Shown: positions 33,701-46,914, counted from the stretch's first letter. The stretch: DNA of 64,000 nt from JAMXLG01 sp963818925 (GCA_963818925.1 CAWFTN010000001.1:1364001-1428000); one strand, 5' to 3'. The notes: generated from the letters alone by a model not told the origin. Translations and numbers: made by a program.

Positions 33701-34841
33701 CCTTCTCGCCTTAGCACTTATGCTCGCCCCTTCCGTCACGATCGCCGCCACCGGCAGCGAACCGCACGTGACTGCAGGCTTTGCGATCGAACGAATCGCA
33801 AGCGTGGACGGCGCACGTGAATTGGCCGTTGCCCCGAACGGCGATCTTTTCGTCGGCACCAGCAGCAACGACGTCGACATCGTGCAACATGCTGAGTCAT
33901 CGAGTCCGGGATCACCGCAGACGTTCGCGCATTTCGATAACGAACCGGCCGCGGGTGTCGCACTTTCAAGCGACGCACTCTTTGTCGGCACCCAATTCGC
34001 CGTCTACCGCATTCCGTATCGCGCCGGCGACACGCATGCGCGCTCCTCTCCGGAGAAATTGGCCGCCCTTCGTCCGTCCGGGATCGCGCGCGATCATCAG
34101 ACGACGACCGTCGCATGGAACGGCACTACGCTCTACGCAAGCGTCGGATCATCGTGCAATGCGTGTAAGGACCTCGACGCGACGCGCGCGACAATTCAAC
34201 GCGTCGATATCGCAAATCACAGCATCTCTCCGGTTGCCACGCATATTCGTAATGCGATCGCGCTTACCATCGATCCGCAAACGCACGCGCTTTGGGCCGG
34301 CGTAGCGGGCGTCGACGACCTTGCGCCGGGACAGCCATATGAGATCTTCGATGATGTAACCGCGCACGCGTTGCCCGTTGATTACGGCTGGCCTAGTTGC
34401 TACGACAATCGCCGCGTCCATCCAAGTTGGCCCGCGGACTGCTCGCATGCACCGATTCCACGCGTCATCTTCCCCGCGTACGAAACGCCCATCGGCGCGA
34501 CGTTCTATCCGACGGACGGACATGGGCGCTATGCCTTCCCCGCACGCTATCGCGGCGGCGCATTCGTCACGCTGCACGGCTCTTGGCATGGACCGGGGAA
34601 CGGATTGCCGGGATACGTTCCACCGCGCGTGGTGTTCGTTGCGATGCATGGCGATCGACCTGAACACGACGTCAACTGGAAGGATCCGAACACGCAGTGG
34701 AGCGAGTTCGTCGGCGGCTATCAAAACGGCGGAACGATCGAGCGTATCGGCCGGCCAACGGGAATCGCCGTCGGCCCCGACGGTTCGCTCTTTATCGCCG
34801 ACGACCAAACCGGCGCCATCTACCGGATTCGACCGAAGTAA
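33687..34841 (+). CDS. Sorbosone/glucose dehydrogenase-like beta-propeller (copy 3 of 3), secreted
   Basis: A 384-residue paralogue with the same blocks (ELAVAPNGDLFVGTSSNDVD, YASVGSSCNACKDLD, HALWAGVAGVDDLAPGQPYEIFDD, DYGWPSCYDNRRVH, RIGRPTGIAVGPDGSLFIADD). It is the most divergent copy; GDAGQDxL has become GVAGVDDL. The N-terminus is YVRSLLALALMLAPSVTIAA, a plain signal peptide without lipobox Cys, so unlike copies 1 and 2 it should be soluble. I chose GTG at 33687 because its 14-base overlap with copy 2 repeats exactly the junction between copies 1 and 2; an ATG at 33663 is in frame. Confidence 0.82.
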   Translation: MYVRSLLALALMLAPSVTIAATGSEPHVTAGFAIERIASVDGARELAVAPNGDLFVGTSSNDVDIVQHAESSSPGSPQTFAHFDNEPAAGVALSSDALFVGTQFAVYRIPYRAGDTHARSSPEKLAALRPSGIARDHQTTTVAWNGTTLYASVGSSCNACKDLDATRATIQRVDIANHSISPVATHIRNAIALTIDPQTHALWAGVAGVDDLAPGQPYEIFDDVTAHALPVDYGWPSCYDNRRVHPSWPADCSHAPIPRVIFPAYETPIGATFYPTDGHGRYAFPARYRGGAFVTLHGSWHGPGNGLPGYVPPRVVFVAMHGDRPEHDVNWKDPNTQWSEFVGGYQNGGTIERIGRPTGIAVGPDGSLFIADDQTGAIYRIRPK

Positions 34842-34907
34842 CCGCGAAGGGCTTTTCAATCGCTTTTTTGGATGAGAAGCTGCCCATGCGGCTTAGACGC
34901 TCTCTGA

Positions 34908-35240
34908 GTGGGGTTATTCTATTTGAGCGATTCCAAGGGATACTTGCAGTCGCTAATGGGCGCAAATCCCTGGCCGAACGCGTCACGGATGTCGATCTAT
35001 CGCGAAGAGTCTCCGGCAACATGTGCCGATCGCGTCAAAACGCCGACGCTGATTCTCACCGATGCGAGCGATTTTCGTGTTCCGACGCCGCTATCGTACG
35101 AGTTCTATCATACGATCCGCGCAACCGGAACGCCGGTCAAGCTTGTCGTGTGGCCGGTCGTGGGGCACTTCCCAACCGACCCGGTTCGTTCCGAAGACGT
35201 GTTCCGACAATGGGAGCGCTGGTTCGCCGACCACCTCTAG
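34908..35240 (+). pseudogene. C-terminal fragment of an S9 prolyl-oligopeptidase-type hydrolase
   Basis: The 110 codons match only the end of dipeptidyl/acylaminoacyl peptidases: GANPWPN, then TPTLILTDASDFRVPTP containing the catalytic Asp and VVGHFPTDP with the catalytic His. The propeller and the Ser-bearing part are absent, and a TGA at 34905 closes the frame just upstream. The fragment is too short to be active. It lies between the tandem propellers and a terminator, in an accessory region with other remnants. Confidence 0.7.
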
Positions 35241-35259
35241 CACGGCATTAGACCAAAAA

Positions 35260-35294
35260 AAAGCCCGCTGCATCTTTGCGCGGGCTTTCTGCTT
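35260..35294 (+). terminator. Rho-independent terminator
   Basis: AAAGCCCGC (35260-35268) pairs with GCGGGCTTT (35280-35288) and is followed by CTGCTTTT. Preceded by an A-run, so it can act on both strands. Nearly the same hairpin, including the loop edge TGCAT, recurs at the end of the rRNA operon (39417-39447). Confidence 0.8.
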
Positions 35295-35339
35295 TTACTG
35301 AGGTTAACTCCGTAGAAGATTTTGGTAGGAGGCAACACC

Positions 35340-35906
35340 ATGTCGAATGATGGCGGTATCATCGGCATTTCCGATCACGGTGGCTGGGCGATCTTCGTGA
35401 CGGTGGGGCGAGATGCGTCGCTGCTCGATCGCCGCCGTGTCGAACTTGTCGACGAAACGCTGCCGAGTATTCCTCATCACCACGAAGCGCAGCTGCTCCC
35501 AGTGGATGATGCGGTGGCACTTATCGAGCGCGTTCGCGTCTCGGCGGAGAAGCATGCCGTACTCGCGATGGACGCCGTAGCGAGCGCGGTACAAAACATC
35601 TGCGGCATTTCACTGCGCAATTGTCCTGCGCTCCCGGCGACGATTGCCGAACGCATCAAAGACTATCGCGCGCGAAACGTCGCCGACTGGGTGATGTACC
35701 GTAAAGCTCTCGCTTCCGCGGCGGCCGCGCGCGGTTGGGCCGTGCATTGGTACGATACTAAGACGGTCTTCGCTTCAGCGAGTCAGGCACTACACGTCGA
35801 AAATCTCGACGAACATTTCTTGGAACTGCGACGAAAAATCGGCCCCCCATGGACGAAGGATCACAAATTTGCGATGGCAGCTGCCATAAGCGCATTATGG
35901 ACCTAG
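35340..35906 (+). CDS. Hypothetical protein, 188 residues
   Basis: Starts SNDGGIIGISDHGGWAIFVTV and includes HHHEAQLLPVDDAVALIERV, SVQN-type helices and the C-terminal KFAMAAAISALWT. The start is well supported by AGGAGG 8 bases upstream. The N-terminal GISDHGGWAIFV with DRRRVELVDETLP has the look of an actin/RNase H-like nuclease fold (an Asp followed by a hairpin), which I state only as a hint. No membrane segment. It precedes the GH64-like gene region on the opposite strand. Confidence 0.65.
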   Translation: MSNDGGIIGISDHGGWAIFVTVGRDASLLDRRRVELVDETLPSIPHHHEAQLLPVDDAVALIERVRVSAEKHAVLAMDAVASAVQNICGISLRNCPALPATIAERIKDYRARNVADWVMYRKALASAAAARGWAVHWYDTKTVFASASQALHVENLDEHFLELRRKIGPPWTKDHKFAMAAAISALWT

Positions 35907-36000
35907 TTAATTCCTGACCAGAAGTCACCGCAAAACAACCAGACGGTGAGAACCGCAATCTCTACGACGTCGCCGATGCAAACGTGCACTCCCGTCCCTG

Positions 36001-37682
36001 CTAGAAGCTGCCGACACCGGGCGTCAAGGTCGGACATGGAACCGGCTGTCCCGGCGTCGTACCTTGCCTCGTCGCCCCAGCAGCTCCAGGAATGAGATTA
36101 ATACGAATATTGATCGAATCTCCGGTGCTCCACGTGAGGCCTGATTCAAATCCGCCGAGATCGTCGTACGCGAGCGCGTACGCTTTATTCGCATCGAAGT
36201 AATAATGAATCAAGTATGCGTATTTGTTGTACTGTGGATCTTGGAAAAAGGCGCTCATCGTCGGACTCTTGATACCGACGGGATGGGTCACGGCCGTCGT
36301 GAGCATAGCGCCGCGGTTGAGATCCGCACTAATTGCTTTCCACATTGCAAACGCATCGGGATATTCGAAGAGATTGCCCGTACCGGTGTTAATTATCGTT
36401 CCGTCCGGTTGAGTAATCGATTGATTGTCGACCGCTGTTTCGCCCCACGGCTGCGAGAACAACAGATTTGGTACGCAAATGTCGGGGTTACCGTTTTCCT
36501 GCTTGGCGGGCGGCACGCCGTACGTGAAGTTCTGGACGTTGATCGTGAAGCTGGCGATTGCCCCATTTGTTGGGCTTGGATTCGCTGTCGCGTTGCCGCA
36601 CGATTCCGCGGCGTTGCCCACGTCCGTAAATTTGAAGCTCGTCGTGCCGTCGGATGTTGCACAGTAGTGGTCACCGCTAACGTTTGCGACACCGTAGCCC
36701 TTGGTGACGAACAAGCGCCCTTTCGCGAGCGTTGTGTCGTATGCACTCAGCACGCAGCCGAGATACCCGTTGGCGTTAGTCGTCGGGCATGGCGCCGGGC
36801 TTGCGAGCACGTTCCACTGGAATCCACTATTGCCGACCGCCGCCTGAGGTGCGACGATCTGCATGTCGATGGGTCCGATGCCGGCAAACTTTTGCGCGAC
36901 GACCAACTGCGTATAGAGCGGGTCCGCGCTCATTGCCGAAAAAATCTTCCCGAAATTGCGCGACGTCACGCCGACGATATTCGGCCCACTTGTTGGGCAT
37001 GGGCTCGCGAGCCCATTCGCCTGACGCGCACGCTCTTGGGGTAACGCACCACCCAATACACTAAGCTCGAGCGGCATGCCGAGCTCGCTCACCTGTGTTG
37101 TGTCAATGACGGCGCTCGGCACGGTGCCATACTCAATGAAGTCCCATGGATAACCCGCGGTCCATCCTTGCACCGGCCCGCTCATGGAAGCGGTGGCCAT
37201 TGGATTCGGCGTGCCGTTGCTCGGCGCAGGCGTGCCGTAGGCAAGGTAGATGCGCCCACCGTTGATGTTGCCGGGAAGCAGCAATTGCGCCTTTGAACGT
37301 GAGCCGAAACAAGCGGCGGGCAACGGATACGGGTTTCCTTGCGTGAAGCTCCCGGTATTGTCCATGAAATGCTCGCCGTTGGTGACGTATAAGACGAGAG
37401 CAGCATCCGCAGTCAATCCGGAATCATCTGTGATGTTCAACTTAACGCTCGCGCCGGGTGCACTCTTGTAATTGTACGTGCTGCAATACGCGGGAAGCGG
37501 ACTCGACGCCGGCGACGTAGCCGGTGTCGGTGCAGGGGTTGCGGTGGGAATTGCTTTTGGCGCGGTCACGAGCGCATACACATACTGCGCGTTCGCGCTG
37601 TACGTTTGCCCGGTCGGCACGCCATTGAAGGTTACAAGCGTTCGCGTATTGTTTATCGTTGCCGGCCCCAAAAGAACGATCC
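36001..37682 (-). pseudogene. C-terminal part of a GH64-like beta-1,3-glucanase gene cut by an IS element
   Basis: The open stretch gives about 550 residues of a thaumatin/GH64-like secreted protein: a Pro/Thr linker (PTATPAPTPATSP), SAPGASVKLNITDDSGL, GGRIYLAYGTPAP, PWDFIEYG and the final YFDANKAYALAYDDLGGFES with LINLIP-like strands, typical of GH64 ends. It lacks a start and signal peptide; these are found on the far side of the IS3 element (38933-39321). The host gene is therefore split. Residual translation from a TTG at 37671 would give a protein without export signal. Confidence 0.7.
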
Positions 37683-37736
37683 TGGAGTTGATCCGGTCTC
37701 GTGGAGACTTTCAATCTTACAGAGAAAGGTCTCCCC

Positions 37737-38048
37737 ATGGCAAAGCGCCCCTCGTATCCGCCGGAGTTTCGGCGTAGAATCGTTGACCTTGCCAGATCGG
37801 GCCGCAGCCTTGCGTCGCTCGCGAAAGAGTTCGACGTCGCTCGCCAATCGATTGTGAATTGGGTGAAGCAAGACGACCTTGACGCTGGCCGTCGCACCGA
37901 TGGGCTGACGACCGAGGAACGCAAAGAACTCGCGCAACTGCGCAAGCGCGTGCGTGAACTCGAAGAAGAAAAGGCCATCTTAAAAAAAGCCGCAGCCTGG
38001 TTTGCTCGGGAAACGCATACGATCCCGGAGCGCTCTTCGGATTCATAA
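37737..38048 (+). CDS. IS3-family transposase OrfA
   Basis: A 103-residue DNA-binding subunit. A helix-turn-helix (FRRRIVDLARSGRSLASLAKEF, continuing DVARQSIVNWVKQ) precedes a leucine-zipper-like coiled coil (LAQLRKRVRELEEEKAILKKA) used for dimerisation. The codons ATC TTA AAA AAA GCC at the end of this helix contain the A7 slippery sequence where a -1 shift would fuse it to OrfB. ATG at 37737 begins the conserved AKRPSYPPEF block. Confidence 0.92.
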   Translation: MAKRPSYPPEFRRRIVDLARSGRSLASLAKEFDVARQSIVNWVKQDDLDAGRRTDGLTTEERKELAQLRKRVRELEEEKAILKKAAAWFARETHTIPERSSDS

Positions 38049-38062
38049 GGGCGAACCAGGCG

Positions 38063-38892
38063 ATGCATTCGATCACGTTGCTTTGTCGCGTTCTTTCCGT
38101 TTCGCCGAGCGGCTACTATGCATGGTGTAAGCGTCCGATGTCGTCGAGTCGTCAGCATGATCTGCTGCTTGCGGATCGCATCGAGGCAATTTATCGTCAA
38201 TCGCGATCGACTTACGGGCGCCCACGCATTCACGCTGAGCTTCGCGACGATGGTATTGCTGTCTCAGGTAAACGCATCCTCGATTGATGCGAGAACGCGG
38301 CCTTTTTGGAGCTTCTCGACGCAAGGGAACGATCACCACTGTGCGCGATCGCGACGCGCGACCGGCACCAGATCTCGTCGACCGCAACTTCCGCGCCGAA
38401 CGGCAAGATCAACTCTGGGTTGCCGACATCACCTATATCCCGACGTGGGCCGGATTCTTGTATCTTGCGGTTGTGCTCGACGCATGCAGCCGTAAAATCG
38501 TCGGTTGGGCGATGGCCAATCATCTGCGTACCGAACTCGTGCTCGAAGCGCTCAATATGGCGCTCTATCGGCGCAAGCCCAAGGATGTCATACATCATTC
38601 CGATCAGGGTTGTCAGTACACATCGATTGCATTCGGCTCCCGCTGCCGCGAGGCAAACGTGAAGCCGTCGATGGGTTCGGTTGGCGATGCCTACGACAAT
38701 GCGATGTGCGAAAGCTTCAATGCAACACTCGAATGCGAGCTTCTCGTGCAGCATAGCTTCAAGACGCAACGAGAAGCTTCACTCGCGATCTTCGACTTCA
38801 TCGAAGGCTGGTACAATCCGCATCGCCGGCATTCAGCCCTCGGCTATCTCTCACCAAACAACTACGAGCGGCGGATGAGTCAAGCCGCCTGA
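38063..38892 (+). pseudogene. IS3-family transposase OrfB, interrupted by a frameshift
   Basis: The integrase-type catalytic subunit. The first part (38063-38287) has SGYYAWCKRP and STYGRPRIHAELRDDG and stops after GKRILD; the second (38284-38892) takes over in another frame with LMRERGLFGASRR and holds the whole DDE core: Asp in WVADITYIPTW, Asp in HHSDQGCQYTS and Glu in NAMCESFN, ending HRRHSALGYLSP. In relatives GKR-x-ARLMRE is continuous, so one base has been lost or gained near 38280. All three catalytic residues remain, but no full-length protein is encoded without another shift. Confidence 0.85.
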
Positions 38893-38932
38893 TGTCCAAA
38901 TCGCAATCCTCCGCGAAAGCGGGTCAACTCCA

Positions 38933-39321
38933 CCGTCCATCACGACGCTTACATAGCTGACCGCTGCTACATTTATTCCGGCAATATCCGGTTTTGAAAT
39001 AGCTGCCGCGATTGCGCTGCGCACGGCGCTGCGTCGCGCGCTCGGAACCGGAGCGCCGGCCGGCAATGAAGTGCTCAATGCGATCGTCATGTGCGCAGAT
39101 CCACCCGTGGCCGTTTGCGGCATGGTGAACGATGCCGTCTCGCGATTGCCATCGCCGATAAAGACCGTTTGCGGAGATCCGCCGACCGAAACGGTCGTCG
39201 CACCGATGTGCGGACTTGGCGTCATTGTCGGAGCCGGGCTAACGAATGGTGACGCTCCGCCGCCGCATCCCGCGGCAAGAGCGATTGCAGCCAACATAAT
39301 TGCCGGAAATAGCAAACGCAC
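38933..39321 (-). pseudogene. N-terminal part of the IS-interrupted GH64-like lipoprotein gene
   Basis: From a GTG at 39321 the sequence encodes a lipoprotein signal (RLLFPAIMLAAIALAAGC), a Gly/Pro/Thr linker and a beta-rich domain (VSVGGSPQTVFIGDG, ending NVAAVSYVSVVMDG). At 38932 it runs into the IS3 right end. Across the IS the frame resumes as IVLLGPATINNTRTLVTF at 37681 downward. Together they form one secreted protein of about 690 residues. Simple excision with a 2-bp repeat puts the halves out of frame; a three-base remainder would put them in frame. Confidence 0.75.
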
Positions 39322-39416
39322 GCGGAGCTTAAAACACCGTTCCTAGTGAGGCGGAATGTAGTGTTAGGCATCGGGCGTTTTTCACATGGACTTTACATGC
39401 CCGCAGAAGAAAATAC

Positions 39417-39447
39417 AAAAGCCCGCTGCATTACTGCGCGGGCTTTT
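39417..39447 (-). terminator. Terminator of the rRNA operon
   Basis: Arms AAAAGCCCGC (39417-39426) and GCGGGCTTTT (39438-39447). On the minus strand it follows the 5S gene by about 13 bases and is trailed by a T-rich stretch. Nearly identical to the terminator at 35260. Confidence 0.85.
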
Positions 39448-39460
39448 GCTTCTATAAATC

Positions 39461-39573
39461 TGGCGCCGACCTACTTTCGAGGGACCCTGCGGTCCGACTA
39501 TCATTGGCGCTGGCGGGCTTAACTGCCGTGTTCGGGATGGGAACGGGTGGAACCCCGCCGCTATGGACGCCAG
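39461..39573 (-). rRNA. rrf: 5S ribosomal RNA
   Basis: On the minus strand the sequence begins CTGGCGTCCATAGCGGCGGG and contains CCATCCCGAACACGGCAGTT-type 5S core and CCTCGAAAGTAGGTCGGCGCC at the 3' end; the two ends pair to form helix I. Length is about 113 bases. It is the last gene of a 16S-23S-5S operon, with a terminator right behind it. Confidence 0.95.
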
Positions 39574-39677
39574 AAACTTGATCCCCAACCGTGATGACGA
39601 GCCTGAGCTCCAGCCGATCACGGTGGGAAAGCTGTACAGAGAAGAACTTCCAAGTGCCAGACACTTGGCGATTTAAG
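39574..39677 (-). other. 23S-5S spacer with 3' half of the 23S processing stem
   Basis: Contains 39627-39650, which is complementary (with a few G-U pairs) to 42815-42839 in the 16S-23S spacer; together they would form a helix of about 24 bp enclosing 23S rRNA, a likely RNase III substrate. Nothing else is seen. Confidence 0.7.
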
Positions 39678-44685
<5,008 letters not shown>

Positions 44686-45001
44686 ATTTTATGGAGCGCA
44701 TGATAAACATGGCTCTCAAATATCGCTGCGCTTTTTCAGTTGTAACTGCGAAATTACAACGCCACCGATCTTACGATCGGTGACAGCAGAAATTGTACGT
44801 TCTCGCGATTCTCAAAAGACTTGACCAAGTGTGACTTTCCTTACGGAAAATCGAATTGACCTTGTCTTAGAGGTCGGAGACCCACAGACTTATTTGCTGC
44901 TGCACTGTTCAGTTTTCAAGGAGCGAACTCGCTCGCTTTTACGCTAGAAACGTATCGTTTTCGGATCGTTTGTTCGCGCTCGGCGTCGAGCCACGACGGC
45001 T
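44686..45001 (-). other. rRNA operon leader
   Basis: About 310 bases of untranslated leader. It holds a TTGAAAACTGAACAG-like string (minus strand, from 44918), often seen in rRNA leaders as an antitermination/processing box; 44900-44918 is complementary to 42927-42945 in the spacer (17 of 19 positions). The short plus-strand reading frames here have no support. Confidence 0.7.
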
Positions 45002-45030
45002 ATAGTATCGCCGTGGGTATCCGGTGTCAA
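45002..45030 (-). promoter_or_regulatory. Strong sigma-70-type promoter of the rRNA operon
   Basis: On the minus strand a consensus -35 TTGACA (45030-45025) is followed by a 17-base spacer and -10 TACTAT (45007-45002). Perfect spacing and near-consensus hexamers fit a highly expressed rRNA promoter. Confidence 0.85.
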
Positions 45031-45133
45031 GCGCGATTTCAAACTATTTTCTCGATAGCTAGAAACGTCGCAAGACGGTTAGGCCCGGACTAATAGAGTA
45101 CCATAGGGCCCGATGCGATACTAGTCGTACCGC

Positions 45134-45703
45134 CTATTTTGGTTCAGCGGAGGTGCGCTCGCGCGTCCGCCGGCGCTGCGCTTTGACCCGATTTCCGCAT
45201 ACGGCCATGTCGCACCAGATGCCCGAACCGTTCTTCGACTTGTCGAAGAACGCAAACAGGCAGGTCGCTTTGCGGCAGGCCTTCAGGCGCCGCCACGTCC
45301 CCGTCTGCACGGCGTTATAGACGCGGGAGGCGATCGCACCCCGAAGCCCTTCAAAGCCTTTGCGGCTTCGCGGCTCGAGACGGACGCGCTCGCCATCACC
45401 GAACACTAGCTCCAACCCCGTTCCCGACAGTTCGGTTGCAAGCCGGCCCCATGCCTCGGCGGCATCGCCCTCCCCGGTGTGGGCCAGCAGCTCGTCGAGG
45501 AGGGCATCGCGGAGTGCCCGCATGGCCGATCGTTCTCCTTCGTCCATGGTCCCGCCATCTAGATGGAAACCGTTGCCGGCCAGCCACTCGCGCGTGCTCT
45601 GCGCGCCCACCAGCGGATCGCGCTCCGGGTGATCGGGATCGAACGTGTTTACGAAAAGCCGGACGAGCTCGAGCTCTTCAGGTGCAGAGTAGTCTTTGGG
45701 CAT
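45134..45703 (-). CDS. CGNR zinc-finger transcriptional regulator (ABATE domain)
   Basis: A 189-residue regulator. The N-terminal half is an ABATE-type stress/ligand-binding domain (ELVRLFVNTFDPDHPER through the LATELSGTGL region) and the C-terminus has the CGNR zinc finger CRKATCLFAFFDKSKNG then WCDMAVCGNRVKAQRRR with all four Cys. Such proteins often act as repressors next to small enzyme genes. It is divergent from the VOC operon at 45795 with a promoter and an imperfect inverted repeat between. The GC content is noticeably higher than in the rRNA-flanking DNA, a possible sign of transfer. Confidence 0.88.
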   Translation of the reverse strand: MPKDYSAPEELELVRLFVNTFDPDHPERDPLVGAQSTREWLAGNGFHLDGGTMDEGERSAMRALRDALLDELLAHTGEGDAAEAWGRLATELSGTGLELVFGDGERVRLEPRSRKGFEGLRGAIASRVYNAVQTGTWRRLKACRKATCLFAFFDKSKNGSGIWCDMAVCGNRVKAQRRRTRERTSAEPK

Positions 45704-45724
45704 CGCTCAGGCTTTTAGAATATC

Positions 45725-45776
45725 ACCGGTAAAATGGATTGACAAGTTACTGTACCCGGTATACCATTTCAGTGGT
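45725..45776 (+). promoter_or_regulatory. Promoter and possible operator of the VOC operon
   Basis: TTGACA (45739-45744), 17-base spacer, TACCAT (45762-45767). Imperfect inverted repeat arms at 45725-45737 and 45764-45776 flank the core elements, a plausible binding site for the divergent CGNR regulator. Confidence 0.65.
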
Positions 45777-45794
45777 TACCTAAGGAGTAAAACG

Positions 45795-45929
45795 ATGACC
45801 TTCTCCCGTCCAGTCAGTCCTCTTATTCGTACGACGATCGATCTGCGGGTCGACCGCGCGGATCGCAACTTGAGCCGCCGCCTTTTCGATGGCTGGGGCG
45901 TCGACGTCCCGAGCAATCGGGTGTTTTGA
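45795..45929 (+). CDS. Small hypothetical protein, 44 residues
   Basis: Reads TFSRPVSPLIRTTIDLRVDR to the end SNRVF. AAGGAG seven bases before the ATG makes the start credible, and the TGA overlaps the ATG of the VOC gene (TGATG), so the two are translated in a coupled way. No membrane segment and no family recognised; it could be a leader peptide that couples translation of the operon to the promoter, or a small partner protein. Confidence 0.55.
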   Translation: MTFSRPVSPLIRTTIDLRVDRADRNLSRRLFDGWGVDVPSNRVF

Positions 45930-46300
45930 TGCATCATATCGACATACACGTTCGCAGCGTCCCTCGCGTGCGGAAATTGCTTGACGCATTCATGCCGATC
46001 ATCGGCTACAGCGTGCGCTACGATGAAACCGATTTCGTTTCGTACTGGCGTGACGGGAAGCGGCCGGCGATCGGCTTTATCGAAGACGGCACGCCGGTCG
46101 GCAACAGTCCAATGCGCCTTGCATTTGCCGCCGAGCAAACGGAAGACGTCGATGCGGCGGCGCGCGCCGCGATTGGAGCCGGTGCGCGCAACGTCGAGGG
46201 CCCGGGCATACACCCGGAATACGGCGATGACTACTATGCGGTGTTTTTCGAAGATTTCGACGGAAATAAGTTCGAGATCGTCCGCGATGCGACGGTATAA
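45929..46300 (+). CDS. VOC-superfamily protein
   Basis: A 123-residue vicinal-oxygen-chelate protein, start HHIDIHVRSVPRVRKLLDAFM, middle LAFAAEQTEDVDAAARAAIGAG and end YYAVFFEDFDGNKFEIV, the standard metal-site blocks. It overlaps the preceding small gene by one base (TGATG) and is followed 6 bases later by a small monooxygenase, forming an operon under the promoter at 45739. The substrate may be an aromatic or quinone compound; inference from the neighbour only. Confidence 0.85.
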   Translation: MHHIDIHVRSVPRVRKLLDAFMPIIGYSVRYDETDFVSYWRDGKRPAIGFIEDGTPVGNSPMRLAFAAEQTEDVDAAARAAIGAGARNVEGPGIHPEYGDDYYAVFFEDFDGNKFEIVRDATV

Positions 46301-46306
46301 CCGCGC

Positions 46307-46606
46307 GTGATTGCGCGCGTTTGGCGCGGCCGCGTACGCGCGGGCATGCTTGATGAGTATCGCGCGTATATCGCGCAAACGGGCCTCCCCGATTACCGTG
46401 CAACACCCGGAAATCAAGGCGCATGGATGTTCACGCGCGAACGCGACGGGTACGGTGAAGTGATCACGTTGTCGCTGTGGGATCGAGAAGAATCGATCGC
46501 GGCTTTTGCCGGCGGCGATATCATGCGAGCGCGTTATTACCGCGAAGACGAGCGGTTTTTATTGGATTTTCCCGAACGCGTGGATCACTACGTCGTCACT
46601 GAGTAA
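46307..46606 (+). CDS. Antibiotic biosynthesis monooxygenase-like (ABM) protein
   Basis: A 99-residue dimeric alpha-beta barrel protein. IARVWRGRVRAGMLDEYRAY at the start and AWMFTRERDGYGEVITLSLWD in the middle match the ABM/EthD-like fold, whose members oxidise or bind small aromatic compounds without cofactor, or sense them. GTG start 6 bases after the VOC stop; the last gene of the small operon. Confidence 0.8.
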   Translation: MIARVWRGRVRAGMLDEYRAYIAQTGLPDYRATPGNQGAWMFTRERDGYGEVITLSLWDREESIAAFAGGDIMRARYYREDERFLLDFPERVDHYVVTE

Positions 46607-46722
46607 TCCAAAAATGCACGCGCTTGTGTTAAACGCGAGCGGGAGTGATCTTCAATAATAACGGCGGCGCGGACACGCCGTCGTCCGGGTAATACCGCGC
46701 CGTCCGTTTTCTCTTCTCCTCT

Positions 46723-46914
46723 TTAATGATCCGTTTGCGGCGCTTGCCGGAACCAGCAACGGCCGCCACTTGCGCGGCGCGATAGCACCCGCAACCACGC
46801 GACCAAGCCGACCGCGAATGCAATCCGTCCGTAGGTTCCGATCATCCCGCTATACTGCTGAAGTCCAGCGAACAGCATGAGCCAGGGTAGGACTGCACCC
46901 ATCATCACGAGCAC
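46723..46914 (-). CDS. Small membrane protein, about 63 residues
   Basis: Two hydrophobic segments: MGAVLPWLMLFAGL (residues 5-18) and GRIAFAVGLVAWLRVL (29-44), joined by the polar loop QQYSGMIGTY, then a basic tail. The frame stays open further upstream (EITHSFELQAHRVGLIAGG), and the true start may be there; GTG at 46914 is the first usable one with a methionine-like codon. No Shine-Dalgarno found. Lies between the ABM gene and the RlmI-like gene. Confidence 0.55.
   Translation of the reverse strand: MLVMMGAVLPWLMLFAGLQQYSGMIGTYGRIAFAVGLVAWLRVLSRRASGGRCWFRQAPQTDH

Larger units (their letters stand above)
37683..38932 (+). mobile_element. IS3-family insertion sequence, 1250 bp
   Basis: Bounded by imperfect inverted repeats starting TGGAGTTGATCCGG at the left (37683) and, read from the other strand, TGGAGTTGACCCGC at the right (38932). 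It carries orfA and orfB in the -1 relationship of IS3 elements, with a slippery A-run at 37982-37988. The flanks share only CC, so no clear 3-4 bp target duplication. orfB has an extra frameshift, so the copy may be immobile. It interrupts a GH64-like gene. Confidence 0.9.
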
